Source of the DNA: Plantago ovata
Taxonomy: Eukaryota; Streptophyta; Magnoliopsida; Lamiales; Plantaginaceae
DNA length: 64,000 nucleotides
Reading direction: 5' to 3'
Assembly (NCBI GenBank): GCA_028274465.1
Contig: CM051456.1
Location: 118,126,880-118,190,879, forward strand
The notes below the pieces were generated by a model, which did not search any database, was not told the DNA's origin, and saw only the letters and a program-made list of their open reading frames with translations. Position numbers and translations under genes: made by a program. Each line of letters opens with the position of its first letter. Within the stretch, counting starts at the first letter, position 1. Positions 13,201 through 23,956 of this stretch are shown one piece after another.

Positions 13201-13937
13201 ACTGGAAACAGGCACAAACAAAAGCAAATCAGCTTGACAAGATAAAGGAAATTTCAAACATGCAAATGAACCGTAACAGATAAAAGGATCAGACTAAGAC
13301 AACAACATCAAGATCCCTACAACCTCACTCATTGATCTCACACCGCAAGATTGATCTCATCATTTTATTTCCAGACAATGCATTCTAATCAACATCTATT
13401 ATGCAATCCATCAACTTACCAGCTAAGCTAGAGGAGTACAAGCAAACAATAACATTGCAAGTTCATAACTAAGCTTGATATACAGCTACTCATTACCTGA
13501 GAGACTAGAATACAAGCAAACTAGACCTATTTCAGTCAAAAAAAAATTCCCTATCTTCATCGCATAACAAAATTGATTAACAAAAACCTTCTTAAATCTC
13601 AATTCAGATCTCTCCGGTCCTTCATTTTCTCATATCTAAGTTCTACAATCCACGAATCTGTTTGATATTTGACTAACCAAATCAAATCATAGTTATTTTA
13701 CCAAATTCAAAACCGACAGATCGAAGAAACTAAGTGAGTAACAGTGATCGAGATTCGATTGGAGATAATATACCTAGGGTTGTGGAAGGGGCCGACTTTG
13801 TTGGCGTAGAGAGGCACTGTCTCGCCCATCTTGTATTTGTGATCCGATGCATCCGATCTCACACCGACGGCGATGCATCCGAGCGCCAAGACCACGGCGT
13901 AGGACCACCACCACCAAGCTTGCTTAGACGACGACAT
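10297..13937 (-). CDS. transmembrane 9 superfamily (nonaspanin / endomembrane protein 70) protein
   Basis: Seven exons on the minus strand: 13937-13774, 13201-13161, 13080-12495, 12408-12271, 12185-12029, 11624-11140 and 10516-10297, giving 596 aa, the usual length for this family. The protein starts with a signal peptide (hydrophobic stretch YAVVLALGCIAVGV, cleavage probably near residues 27-30). A luminal domain follows with KMGETVPLYANKVGPFHNP and DLPIWGFLGKVD, then nine membrane helices, the first preceded by HLEIHWFSIINS. Diagnostic strings include LLLTGGLFCGPLFL, TTKYPREIPPLPWY and GHRIYTIYSILFIVF. The C-terminus is RSIKCE, which contains a KxE-type Golgi-retention and COPI-binding signal described for plant EMP/TMN proteins. 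Role: endomembrane (Golgi/endosome) multispanning protein in protein trafficking; precise cargo unknown. No lesion seen. Confidence 0.95.
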
Positions 13938-14024
13938 CTTCGATTTCCACCTCGTCGTTTGCTGGTGTGAATCCCAATTGCAGATCTGAAGTGATGGAGT
14001 GAGATGTATATTTTGTTGTTGTTG

Positions 14025-14034
14025 TTTATATATA
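14025..14034 (-). promoter_or_regulatory. candidate TATA box for the TM9SF gene
   Basis: On the minus strand the sequence reads TATATATAAA, about 90 nt upstream of the start codon at 13937. Supported by position only. Confidence 0.5.
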
Positions 14035-14289
14035 GGTACAGAATTTAATATGGATGGATGAATGAGTTGTGGATAGTCAAATGACTCAAGAATCCTCCCA
14101 ACTGCAGCAGGCCGGTACTCTACTACTCGGTAAATTCCACATTAACCCCCTAGGTATTACCAAATTACTGCACTACTACACATTTATGACCCCACCGCGG
14201 GACCGGACCGTATATGAAAATGCCCGTATTTAGTTGGTGAACGTATTTGGGGAGTTTTGGATTTCAATGTAATTTTTTAACTAAGAGGG

Positions 14290-15072
14290 ATTAGGATGCA
14301 AACTGAGTATTTAGCAGAGGTGGTGCAAGACATGTTTAACAGTCGTGATTTGGATGAGTTGCAAGACATGTTTTGCAGGTCTGAGTATAAGAATTCTCAG
14401 GTGTACAAAGTTAGAGTTGATGCATTTGGAATTGTGCTCAAAGGGATCTGGAAGAGAAGGAACATGAAAGTTTTTTAGGGGAAAATTGAAGCGGTTGTCG
14501 TTGTTTGTCGTAGTATTGCGCATAACCTTAGCATAAGAGTGAGGTATAAGTTTGGAAGGACAAGAAACATGTTTATTAATGCTACTCTTGAAAAGCTAGA
14601 AAGAGTTTAATGAAGACGAGGTGGATTTTCAGGTTGGGTCCAGTTTCATCAATGAGGTAGTATTTATGTAAACTTTGATCTAATCCTCTTCACCCGAAGA
14701 GAATCAAATCAGTGAAGGAAAAACTATCAGTTTATGACAAGGACCGCCTCTACCGGAGATTGTCCATGGAGTACAGTCACATGCATAGACCTGGAGCTGG
14801 AATGAAGTAGAGCATCTATGCAGTTTGCTGCGTATGGATTATATTTATGTACGAACGGATTGTAGGGTGAGTCTTAGGCTTTACTCGGGTCATGAATCTG
14901 ATTCAGAACCTTGAGTATTCCTTTTTGTTTGATAGTCACTAGTCTACATTGAATTGTTTAGATTTAGATCTGAACGATGATTTTCCAATTGGGGTATACC
15001 TCTCCTATCTTGTACTTGACTCTCTTTGGGCTTCAATGAATTTTAACTTCATGCGGAAAAAAAAAAAAAAAG
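14290..15072 (+). mobile_element. decayed LINE 3' end with poly-A tail
   Basis: The open stretch at 14296-14478 reads VYKVRVDAFGIVLKGIWKRRN and then VF-stop-GK, the style of the C-terminal tail of plant L1-type reverse transcriptase ORFs. About 600 nt of non-coding sequence follows, ending in a run of about 16 A at 15057-15072. The body is interrupted by stops. It is a 5'-truncated, inactive copy. A processed pseudogene is the alternative. Confidence 0.45.
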
Positions 15073-15637
15073 AACTTTATAAATTTTTTTGCACAATAAA
15101 TTATGATTAATTTGAGGTCAAACCAAACCTCGAAAAAATCAACAAAACGAAATGTGGTTCTTCTAAGTGACCGGAGGAAGTACAAAGTTATATGTAATAA
15201 TGAGATTAATTAGGGGTATGTAGTATATCAAATTTACCGTTAGATCATTTATATTTTTGCTCATTACAAGGAACGTTTCTGAACCATTAGCCAGTACATC
15301 TGGATCGTCTACCACATTTAATACCCCATAATTTACCTCACTTATTTTATTGCTTCACATGCAGAGTTAATATTCTACCCACATTTATCTCAATTATGAA
15401 AAGGAAGTTAGTTGAATGCTGATGTGACAGAGTTACAATCCAAAGTGGAGATCAATTGTTTGAGATGAACTAAAGGAATTATGCTCTCTGTCCTACAAAA
15501 TATTACCCACTGGGGCTATCGTGTGCATGTTTATATTAAACATTAAATTAGTACAAAGTTGATGGGGTATGTTAATTTTTTAATTAAAAATGTAATTGTT
15601 AAAGTACAAAATAATGTCAAAATTGTAATATAGTGTA

Positions 15638-16776
15638 CTCCCTCCGTCCCAGGGCAGTTGCACCATTTTATTTTGGACACAAAAAATAAGTAGAAGTGTT
15701 ATTTTTTCATTTTTTTTTTTTTGGAACTGTGCGAGATCTTCTCATTACGACTCCAAAAACCGTTCAGTACAGTAAGGTCGACATAAAGTCCAGACCATCC
15801 AAATCACCTAACAAATCAGCCTAGAGCAATCAAAAGGTACAAATCAATAGTAATAGCAATACACATAACAACGAAATGTAAGTCTATGAGGAGCAACCAA
15901 AGATTAGGTGATGAATCGGCTCTTTCAATGCTGGAAACAGATTACTTATTTGCGTTATAGTGTGAATGGTTTTGGCTCCAATCTCAGCCAAGTCGAAGGC
16001 TTTTTGTTGGAATATGAACTCATTCTTTGCTGTCCAGATGATGTAAACACACTCCGCAAGTAGGCCTTTGATGAGCATACCTTTCCACCCGTTTCCACGC
16101 GCCCTACGATCGAGACATCTCAACCATGTTTTTGTCCCAGTCAGTCCATGGCACTATCACATCGTTCCACTTCAAGACTTGCGCTAAAATAGCATGTGTA
16201 CTGGGGCAGTCGAAAAAGAGATGCATGTTACTCTCATCGCCCCCGCAGAAACAACATAGGCCATCCGTCAGAATCCCCAAGCCTTGCAACTGATCCTTTG
16301 TCACTAGCTTTTTGTGTAAACACAACCACATAATGAAAACAACCCGTGGTCTTGCCATGTTTTTAAGCACCAGGTCATGCCAAAAAAACTATCTTAGGAC
16401 CTCGAAGTCCTTTGTAGATCATCTGCACCTCAAATTTCCCTTTAGTCACACAATCTCTCCATTCCTGACCTGACCATGGCCTTTGAACACATTTTGGAGA
16501 ATCCATGAGCATGCAACTCGATGATGGAAGATACTTTTGAATCGGTTGATTCTTAATATAATAAATATGCACCCACCTTATCAAGAAGAGTTAAATATTA
16601 AGTTATATTGATATTGTAGGTTGCTTTTACTTTATGGGATATTTGTGACCACTAAATGTGTTGATGAATATAAAATTATTATAACCTTGTCCAAATATGA
16701 CAAAGAATGAAATGGTGTAATTCTAACGGGACGCCCAAAATAGCAAAATAGTGCAACTGTTATGGGACGGAGGGAG
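15638..16776. mobile_element. Stowaway-type MITE split by a LINE insertion
   Basis: The left end at 15638 reads CTCCCTCCGTCCC and the right end at 16776 is its inverted copy (GGGACGGAGGGAG). Both sides are flanked by the TA dinucleotide expected for the Tc1/mariner superfamily. The terminal inverted repeats extend inward with GCAGTTGCACCATTTT on the left and its near-complement on the right. Without the LINE inside, the MITE would be about 250 bp, normal for the family. Confidence 0.88.
15711..16600 (-). mobile_element. 5'-truncated L1-type LINE inserted in the Stowaway MITE
   Basis: On the minus strand the poly-A tail is the T run at 15711-15722. Upstream lie pieces of the zinc-binding domain that follows reverse transcriptase in plant L1 elements: LVTKDQLQGLGI, CCFCGGDESNMHLFFDCP, and a C-terminal part with ECVYIIWTAKNEFIFQQ. 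The pieces sit in different frames, so the copy is dead. The 5' border near 16590 is approximate. A possible decayed target duplication (agaagNgtta) is seen at about 15692 and 16584. Confidence 0.8.
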
Positions 16777-17679
16777 TATAAGATAATATTTTTAATAAAA
16801 TTACAAATTAGTGATACTTTCAAAAGTTTATATTAAATTAGTCTAAAGTAAAAAAACTTTCTACAAATTAGTCATTTTACTAATTTTAGCATAAATAGGA
16901 TTAATCAAACTCCTAAATTTTCCCTTAATTACTAATAAACTATCTCACGCATTTTTCTTATTCAAATTTTGTTAAATATTTATCAAGCATCACCATCACA
17001 TAACAGTTTCATTTTTATTAGTTTATTCTAACTCAATTCGACTTATGTTTTGATTGAGATGTTTGGTAAAATAATATTTAGATGTTTGTTTGGAACTCAA
17101 TTTGACTGGTGATTTAATCGAGATGATTGGTAAATATTACCTAGATGCTTGATTTATAAATTAATAATAGGTAGATCAGAAAGTTACATGAAATAGTCTA
17201 ATAATAATCTTTTTTCGAGATGCTTGCTTTTTTATATGAAGAAGTTGCTTGAATTTAAATTTAAGTAGTTTAAATTGATAATAGGTAGATGAGAAAGTTA
17301 CACTAAATTTTCGTATCTATTACACTCGGTAAAAGTAGTGTTTAAGAGCCTGGTGGAAAACAAGAAAGCTTTAGTTTCCATATATTCTTAACCACTCTGT
17401 CTTGATTGCCTATTGAAATGCTAGATGCCTTTTATCTATGTGAAAAGTATAATGTGTTGCTTGGGTTTTACATAAACCTCAAACAGTTGGGAGGATATTT
17501 TTAGGCTGATTAAATTATTCATCTTTGGCATAAAAAAATTAATAAAAAACAAGGATGTTTGAGTTTGTTTTATTGATTATTTTAACTAATAATAGAGATA
17601 TTTTGAATCAATGAAAAGATAACAATTATCTAATTTAGGAATTCAACATTAGACATTAGAATGTTAGAGTTTTACCAGA
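16777..17679. other. AT-rich spacer, no gene seen
   Basis: It holds loosely repeated phrases (for example taataataggtagat with gagaaagttacac or agaaagttacat near 17162-17185 and 17277-17305) but no coding exon or transposon end that I can support. Confidence 0.5.
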
Positions 17680-18029
17680 ATTTAGGTAGGGGTCTTCTAG
17701 GGTCAGGCAGGTTTCGCTGCCTGACATCAGACAAACTGATCTTGGCCATTAAATTTTTGATCTAATGGTTCACAAGGGTTCGCCAAAAAAATTTTGGTGA
17801 TCGCCTTTCGCCTTGTCCTCCGCCTCGTCGCCTTATTAATATTTTAATTAATAAATTATAATAAAAATATTAATATTTTATAAAATATCATTCTTACCTC
17901 CAAAAAAATGAAAATTTTAATAAATACTTTTTATAATTTCGATTTTTTTTTACGAATTTATTTATTATATTAAATTATTTATTATTAAATTCGAAAATAT
18001 GTAATTATAATTACTAAAAAATAATATAT

Positions 18030-18090
18030 GGGAATTGAACCTGAGACCTCTGAATACATAGCTCAAGTCTTAACCACTAGGTTACTAATA
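18030..18090 (-). repeat. tRNA-like pol III A and B boxes (SINE/tRNA-derived)
   Basis: On the minus strand an A-box-like TAGTGGTTAAG (18079-18069) is followed by a B-box-like GGTTCAATTCC (18041-18031) at tRNA-like spacing. No cloverleaf folds well by eye, so this is a tRNA-derived relic within the MULE rather than a tRNA gene. Confidence 0.4.
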
Positions 18091-19711
18091 ACTTTATGCA
18101 TGAATTACATTTATTATATTTATAAAGTAAATTTTATAAAATTTAAAACTCTTTCCAAAATGCAGTGATCCAAAATGATTTAAGACAATGTATTAGGATT
18201 ATAATAAGTGTGCTATAAACACCATAGTTTTGTTATAAAATTAGGGTATTATTCACAAATAGAAATTATTTAATTTCTTTATTTTTATATAAATGGGTGT
18301 AACCTGTTAAAATTGATCTGCCAAACTTCGATTTAGTCCATAAATGATTAGAAATATATCGGTTAAATATCTCTAAACTTTAACCCGGGATTTGATCTGA
18401 CAATACAAGAATAATATTGATAACCGATTCCAAATTACCCAAATTAATATTGACACAAATTCATCAGATCAAAAATATATTTGAACTGAACTCATGATAA
18501 AATATAACTCGAATGAAATTTTACCTGAAATTATCCGAATTGAATTTGAGTGGGATACAACCGATCCTATTTAAATTTGGCTTGTATTCACCCGAAAGAA
18601 AATAATCAGAATTGTGCATACAGAGGACTAAAATGTCCAACATACCACCGGTATGGTCAGTAGATGGATCAACATACTTGTAAAGGTACAATTTTTTTAT
18701 TTGTTTTAATTATTTATTTTAACTATTTTTTGGAAAACTAACTACATGTGATGGTTTGTAAATTTATAACTTCGATATTGCATATGTACTAAAAAAATGA
18801 AGTGTTTTCAATTAGTATATATCTAAACAAATACATTCTTTTATAAAATAATACGACATACAAATGATATATATATAATATGAATTGTAGCGATCCAAAC
18901 CTGACTTAATATAAAATAGCATGAAGGTAAAATGTGAATAAATCCCGAATTCCAACTAATCTTATCTTCAACGTCATGATGCAATTTATATATGTAAGCT
19001 AAATAAAAACTAAATCTAAATGACATCCGAATTCAAATTAATCAATGTAATATTTATTGGACAATTACAATATGAATGAATCCAATCGACACCTGAATTC
19101 GAATTAATCCAATTCAGATTTGCTTGAAAAATTACGAAATAATTTGTACATTTGATCTAACCTAATCCAAATTTATCAAACACGATGTTGATCCGAACGA
19201 TCTGTTTCTCGAGTATTGGTGGTTTTTGTACACAAAGACTAACATACCCACTATAAGCGAGTGATTGTAATTACGAATCGCGATGCGTAAAATATATCTT
19301 CAAACCATGACATGTTAAGTGATAAAATGTGCACGCGATTAGCAGTTAAGTATACACAACACGTACTCAAACCATAATCATTCAATGTTGACTGAAGACT
19401 GTGAAATAAATAGTTATAGGAATCATTCAGTTAACGATTAATCTACATTTATGTGTAAATTGATGAATTATATAACTTATGAAATATATCAAAGTTTTTA
19501 TACATTTTTTTATACAAGGGTGGAACATATAATATAGAATTGTCATTTAAATATAAGAGTTGCAAAACTTCTGTGTGTTTAGAGTAAAAGTTGTAATATA
19601 ATCGATCGGAGGGGATTACAAAAGTCATGATTGACAACTTGAGACAAGTCGTGGATATGAGTGCGTAAAATCATAGCATATAAATTTCGCCAAACAATTC
19701 GAACACATTTA

Positions 19712-19713
<2 letters not shown>

Positions 19714-19744
<31 letters not shown>
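19714..19744. repeat. (AT)n microsatellite
   Basis: Uninterrupted alternating A and T, about 15 units, inside the MULE. Confidence 0.95.
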
Positions 19745-19746
<2 letters not shown>

Positions 19747-19757
19747 GGCTAATTTTA

Positions 19758-20205
19758 TTGGTCGCCTAGGTTGTACGGATACAGATACAGCGATACGTAT
19801 CGAATACGATACGGGTAAGGGGATACGGATTTTTCAGATATTAAAGATACGATACGGCACAGATATGACTATTTTTTTATTTAATGTTTTATTTAGTTTA
19901 CTACTTCATATGCATTAAAATGTACAATAAAGTAATTTAGCTTTAAAACAATTCAATTTATTGAAAAATAAAACAAACAATATGGTTATATATCTGAAAA
20001 ATTTGCACTATTGTTTGATGTCAATTCTGATACGCGCGTATCCAAGTCTTAACTATTTACAAAATTGGCTGACACCATGTGGTGTATCAGATTCTGATAC
20101 ACCATGTGGTGTATCAGATGCGTATCGCACCATGTATCCATGTATCGGTGTATCCTATACTGCATCATGTAAAAAAATGATGTATTCATGTATCCTAGCT
20201 AGTTG
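19758..20205. repeat. GATAC/GTATC-rich foldback sequence
   Basis: The left part is rich in GATACG-type words (atacagatacagcgatacg) and the right part in the complement (gtatccatgtatcggtgtat). A near-perfect palindrome, ggtgtatcagattctgatac, with its second arm lies at about 20081-20103. It looks like a small foldback element nested in the MULE. The exact ends are not clear. Confidence 0.5.
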
Positions 20206-20829
20206 GTCACTCTATTAGAGAAATAAAGCAATTCAAATACAATGAGAAATAATTTATGGGTGCTATTTAACTCTTGTAGATTAAGATTAAAAATATAGAT
20301 CGAAATGTTTTCATTATGCATAATGTATTATGTAAATTTATAACATCATGAATAAAACCAAATGGGGACTTTCTCCTAATGGTTATTACTTAATCTTCCG
20401 TTGGAGTGGTTTGGGTTCAAATCCCTACAATCACCAATTATTTATTTTTTAAATAGATGAATATCCGCCAACCTGGGTTAGGGCCGGATATGGTCCCGGG
20501 TTGGGCCTTCGCCCGATTTGATTCGTCCATCATATCAACGGATTCGGCCCGGCTGACCCGGCCCGTTAAAAAACCGGGCCTGTAAAATAATATAAAAGAA
20601 TAAAAATATTTTTTAATTTATTTTATTTTTTAAAAATATTTTTATACTTTTAATTATTATTTTAATTCAAGGTTATTTAAGTCAGTTTATATTTAATGTA
20701 TAAAAATAAATTAAAAAAATTATTTCGCCTTATTGGCGAAGGAGAATGAGGTGTCGCATTTTTATTGGTTGTCTGTTGTCAGGCAGGGCGAAATCCTACA
20801 TGACTGTAGAAAAACCCATTTAGGTATGG

Positions 20830-21300
20830 TTAATATAGTCAATACATAATTAATGAGTAATTTGTAGGAAAGTTAGCATGTATGGCTAATATGTAGGAAA
20901 GTATTAGAAATGTGATTTATTTGTAATAAACCCCTTAAGAAATGGGTAAAATTTATGAAAGACCAAAAAATAAAAAGTTAGCAGAGGTCGGGGGTTCGAA
21001 ACCCCGCAGAGAAAAAAGGTGGTTTATATTTGTCCTAGTCATTTTTTTACATTTGTTTTTGTTGACTTTTTTGTGCTCCGTTTGATCTTCGTTTACTCCG
21101 AAACTATAATAAAAACTTAATTTATTTATGAAATTATAGTATGAAAATATAATATCTCTACTTTCATTATATAATTTTATTAATTATTTTTTATAGGATT
21201 TAGATTTATTAGAGGTCAAATTAAGCTTCGAAAAAGTCAATAAAACAAACGTAAATAATTCACTCGACAAAGGGAGTAATTCTAAGTTGGTTAAGGGGTA
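20830..21300. other. spacer with an isolated B-box-like sequence
   Basis: gggttcgaaaccccgc at about 20989-21004 matches a pol III B box, but no A box or cloverleaf was found at the right distance. Nothing else is recognised. Confidence 0.4.
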
Positions 21301-21302
21301 AA

Positions 21303-21699
21303 GCTCTGTTCGTTTCACCTTAATTTCAATTTATTAAGTTCAGTTAAGATTTATTAAGTTCAGTTCAGTTCAAATAAATTAAGTTCAATTCAGGTTTGCT
21401 TAGTTAAAATTTATACTTCAAATAAGTTCAGTTCAGTTCAGATAAGTTTAGATTTTTTCAAGTGAAATAAACAGAGTCTAAGTGTGAAGTAGGTAAGGCT
21501 ATGTTTGTTTCACCTAAAACTCTGAACTTATCTGAACTGAACTTATCTGAACTGAACTGAACTTAATTAATCTGAACTGAACTGATCTTAATTAATCTGA
21601 ACTGAACTGATCTTATTTGAAGTATAAATTTTAACTAAGCAAACCTGAACTGAATTGAACTTATTTGAACTGAAGTTAAGGTGATACGAACTCAGCCTC
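21303..21699. mobile_element. two adjacent Tourist-like MITEs of one family, forming a large inverted repeat
   Basis: The first unit (about 21303-21479) starts GCTCTGTTCGTTTCACCTT and ends with the inverted AAATAAACAGAGTC. The second (about 21499-21699) starts GGCTATGTTTGTTTCACCT and ends GGTGATACGAACTCAGCC. Both are filled with TTCAGTTCAG or its complement, in opposite orientation, so together they can fold into a long hairpin. TAA flanks both sides of unit 1 and the left of unit 2, the target preferred by PIF/Harbinger-type elements. Confidence 0.7.
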
Positions 21700-21948
21700 A
21701 GTAATTGTTAAACGAGCTAGTAGGAGCAAACTATTGCATATTTTTCATATCATTGTTACTAAAAAAGAAAAAATTGTAAATAATTTCTTATTTCCATGTG
21801 GCCAAATATCCCATTTACAGAATATGGACCACTCAGTTGTGATAAGCACAAATGATTGAAAAATCCTAGCTCGACAATAACGTATTAGTCCATTATCGTT
21901 GTCACGTCACAGAAAATCTACACACCTTCACTCAACAACATCAAAAAA

Positions 21949-23818
21949 ATGGAGCCAACGAAAACATTAAACTTCAAAGTCACTCGCCAAGAACCAGAGC
22001 TAATCCGCCCCGCTAAGCCCACACCCCGTGAAATCAAGCCCTTATCCGACATCGATGATCAAGAAAGCCTCCGCTACCAGATCCCGGTCATACAATTTTA
22101 CCCAAAAAGTCCCTTGGCTGTAGCAAAGGACCCTGTCAAAGTCATCCGCGAGGCTATCGCGAAGGCTTTGGTTTTCTACTACCCGTTCGCTGGGCGATTG
22201 AGAGAACAAGCTGCCCGAAAGCTGGTGGTGGATTGCACCGGGGAAGGCTTAATGTTCATTGAGGCGGACGCAAATGTCATGTTGAAGGAGTTCGGAGACG
22301 CTCCTCAGCCGCCGTTCCCCTGCCTGGAGGAGCTTCTTTATAATGTTCCTGGCTCCGGTGGAGTGTTGAACTGTCCATTGATGCTTATTCAGGTACATTT
22401 TTGCCGGAAAATTAGATCAGGCCTACACACTCCCTCCTCACTATAGTGAGATCGGGTAGCTAGGAAAATTAGTCCATATAATTGGTAGGTTGATAATTAG
22501 TTGAAAATTTTGAACCATAAACTTTCTAATTCGGACGGGTTTTTTCCAAATGCCATACCAAACACCCAACCCCTAGAAAATTACATGACTTGCTTTAGGA
22601 ACACTTGATGTCTTGATGACTTGAACATAATACAAGCTACTTTTTTCATTCTCGTATATATTGAAGCAGTTTCTTGGAAGTAATTTATCAATTTACTTAA
22701 GCTCTGGATCCGGACATAATTGAATAAAATTAATTTAAAGAGAATTGAATAAAAAGGACCGAGTAAATTTAGATTGAATTCAGTTCTTTTTAAATGAAAT
22801 TAACGTGCTCAAGTTCTATAATGAAGATTACTTTGAATTAATTCAATTCACATGCATCATTCATTCTGCAGGTAACACGACTAAAATGTGGTGGTTTTAT
22901 CTTCGCCCTACGACTCAACCACACAATGAGTGACGCTGCCGGTCTAGCCCTGTTCATGTCCGCCGTAGGTGAAATCGCACGAGGGGCTGAAACCCCTTCA
23001 ATTCTGCCTGTTTGGGAAAGGCACATTCTCAGCGCGCAGGACCCACCACGCGTAACATTCGCTCACCATGAGTACGATGTTGTATCCGACCCCAAAGGAA
23101 CACTAATGCCACGAGACGACATTGTGCACCGTTCCTTCTTCTTTGGCCCCACGGAAATCTCTGCCCTCCGTCACCACCTCCCTTCACAGCTCCGCTCTTG
23201 TTCCACTTTCGAACTCCTCACCGCCTGCCTTTGGCGCTGCCGCACTGCCGCACAATTGCAATTTCCCCTGATCCAGATGAGGATGTCAGACTAATGTGCA
23301 TCGTGAATTCTCGTACCAAGTTCAATCCGCCACTCCCCACTGGATACTACGGCAATGCTTTCGCATATCCAGTTGCCATATGCAAAGCTGAAGAGTTATG
23401 CAAGAAACCTCTACATTACGCTTTGGACCTTGTAAAGAAGGCGAAAGCTAGTGTGACAGAAGAGTACATGAGATCGTTGGCAAATCTAATGGTGTTGAGA
23501 GGTAGGCCAGATTTTACCAGGGTGCGGAGGTATGTGGTGTCTGATGTGACACGTGCGGGGTTTAGAGACGTTGATTTTGGGTGGGGCAAGGCAGTGTTTG
23601 GTGGACCTGCGAGAGCTGGGGCAGGAGCAACACCTGGTGTTGTGAGTTTCTACATACCTTTTAAGAATGCCAAAGGCGAGGACGGAATTCTTGTGCCGGT
23701 TTGCTTACCGGGTAATGCCATGGAAGTGTTTGCTAAGGAGCTTGAGATGATGTTGAAAAAGGATGAGGGTCTAGTAGTGAACAAACAGAATCCGGTGTTC
23801 GTTAAGTCAGCTTTGTGA
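21949..23818 (+). pseudogene. BAHD acyltransferase copy 1 (benzyl alcohol benzoyltransferase-like), frameshifted
   Basis: Two exons, 21949-22392 and 22872-23818, with the same structure as the intact copy at 29168. BAHD enzymes transfer acyl groups from CoA to alcohols or amines. The active-site HTMSD motif is encoded at about 22919-22933 and DFGWG near 23572. Between them, the 8-bp word tgccgcac is present twice in a row (23238-23245 and 23246-23253), where copy 2 has it once. This shifts the frame and truncates the protein after HTMSD, so DFGWG and the C-terminal half are lost. Downstream of the duplication the other frame stays open to the normal end VKSAL, so inactivation is recent (or an allele/assembly error). 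Promoter: no clear TATA box. Confidence 0.88.
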
Positions 23819-23956
23819 GTTTTGTCCATGAAGAATTCAATCAAGCTTTAATGTTTCAGGGAGGAAGGTAGGTGCTAAATGTAAACGGGTGTGTATCAGA
23901 GATCATCCTATCAAAATCCAGACCAACCCTTTTGGAATCAAACTATGCTAATATGA

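Larger units (their letters stand above)
17689..20817. mobile_element. Mutator-like element (MULE), non-autonomous, 3.1 kb
   Basis: A perfect 9-bp target duplication, ATTTAGGTA, flanks the element at 17680-17688 and 20818-20826. The ends are inverted repeats: the left begins GGGGTCTTCTAGGGTCA and the right, read inward, GGGTTTTTCTACAGTCA (13 of 17 identical). Both then share CTGCCTGACA(T/A)CAGACAA and, further in, a TTCGCC-rich stretch. No transposase exon is recognisable inside. The interior is AT-rich and carries tRNA-like boxes, an AT microsatellite and GATACG-type repeats, so it has collected other insertions. Confidence 0.87.

Noticed and set aside
14296-14478. Independent small gene
   Set aside because: Its style and the following poly-A stretch fit a LINE tail better; no splice or promoter evidence.
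20989-21004. tRNA gene suggested by gggttcgaaacccc
   Set aside because: Only a B-box palindrome; no A box, anticodon arm or acceptor stem at the right spacing.
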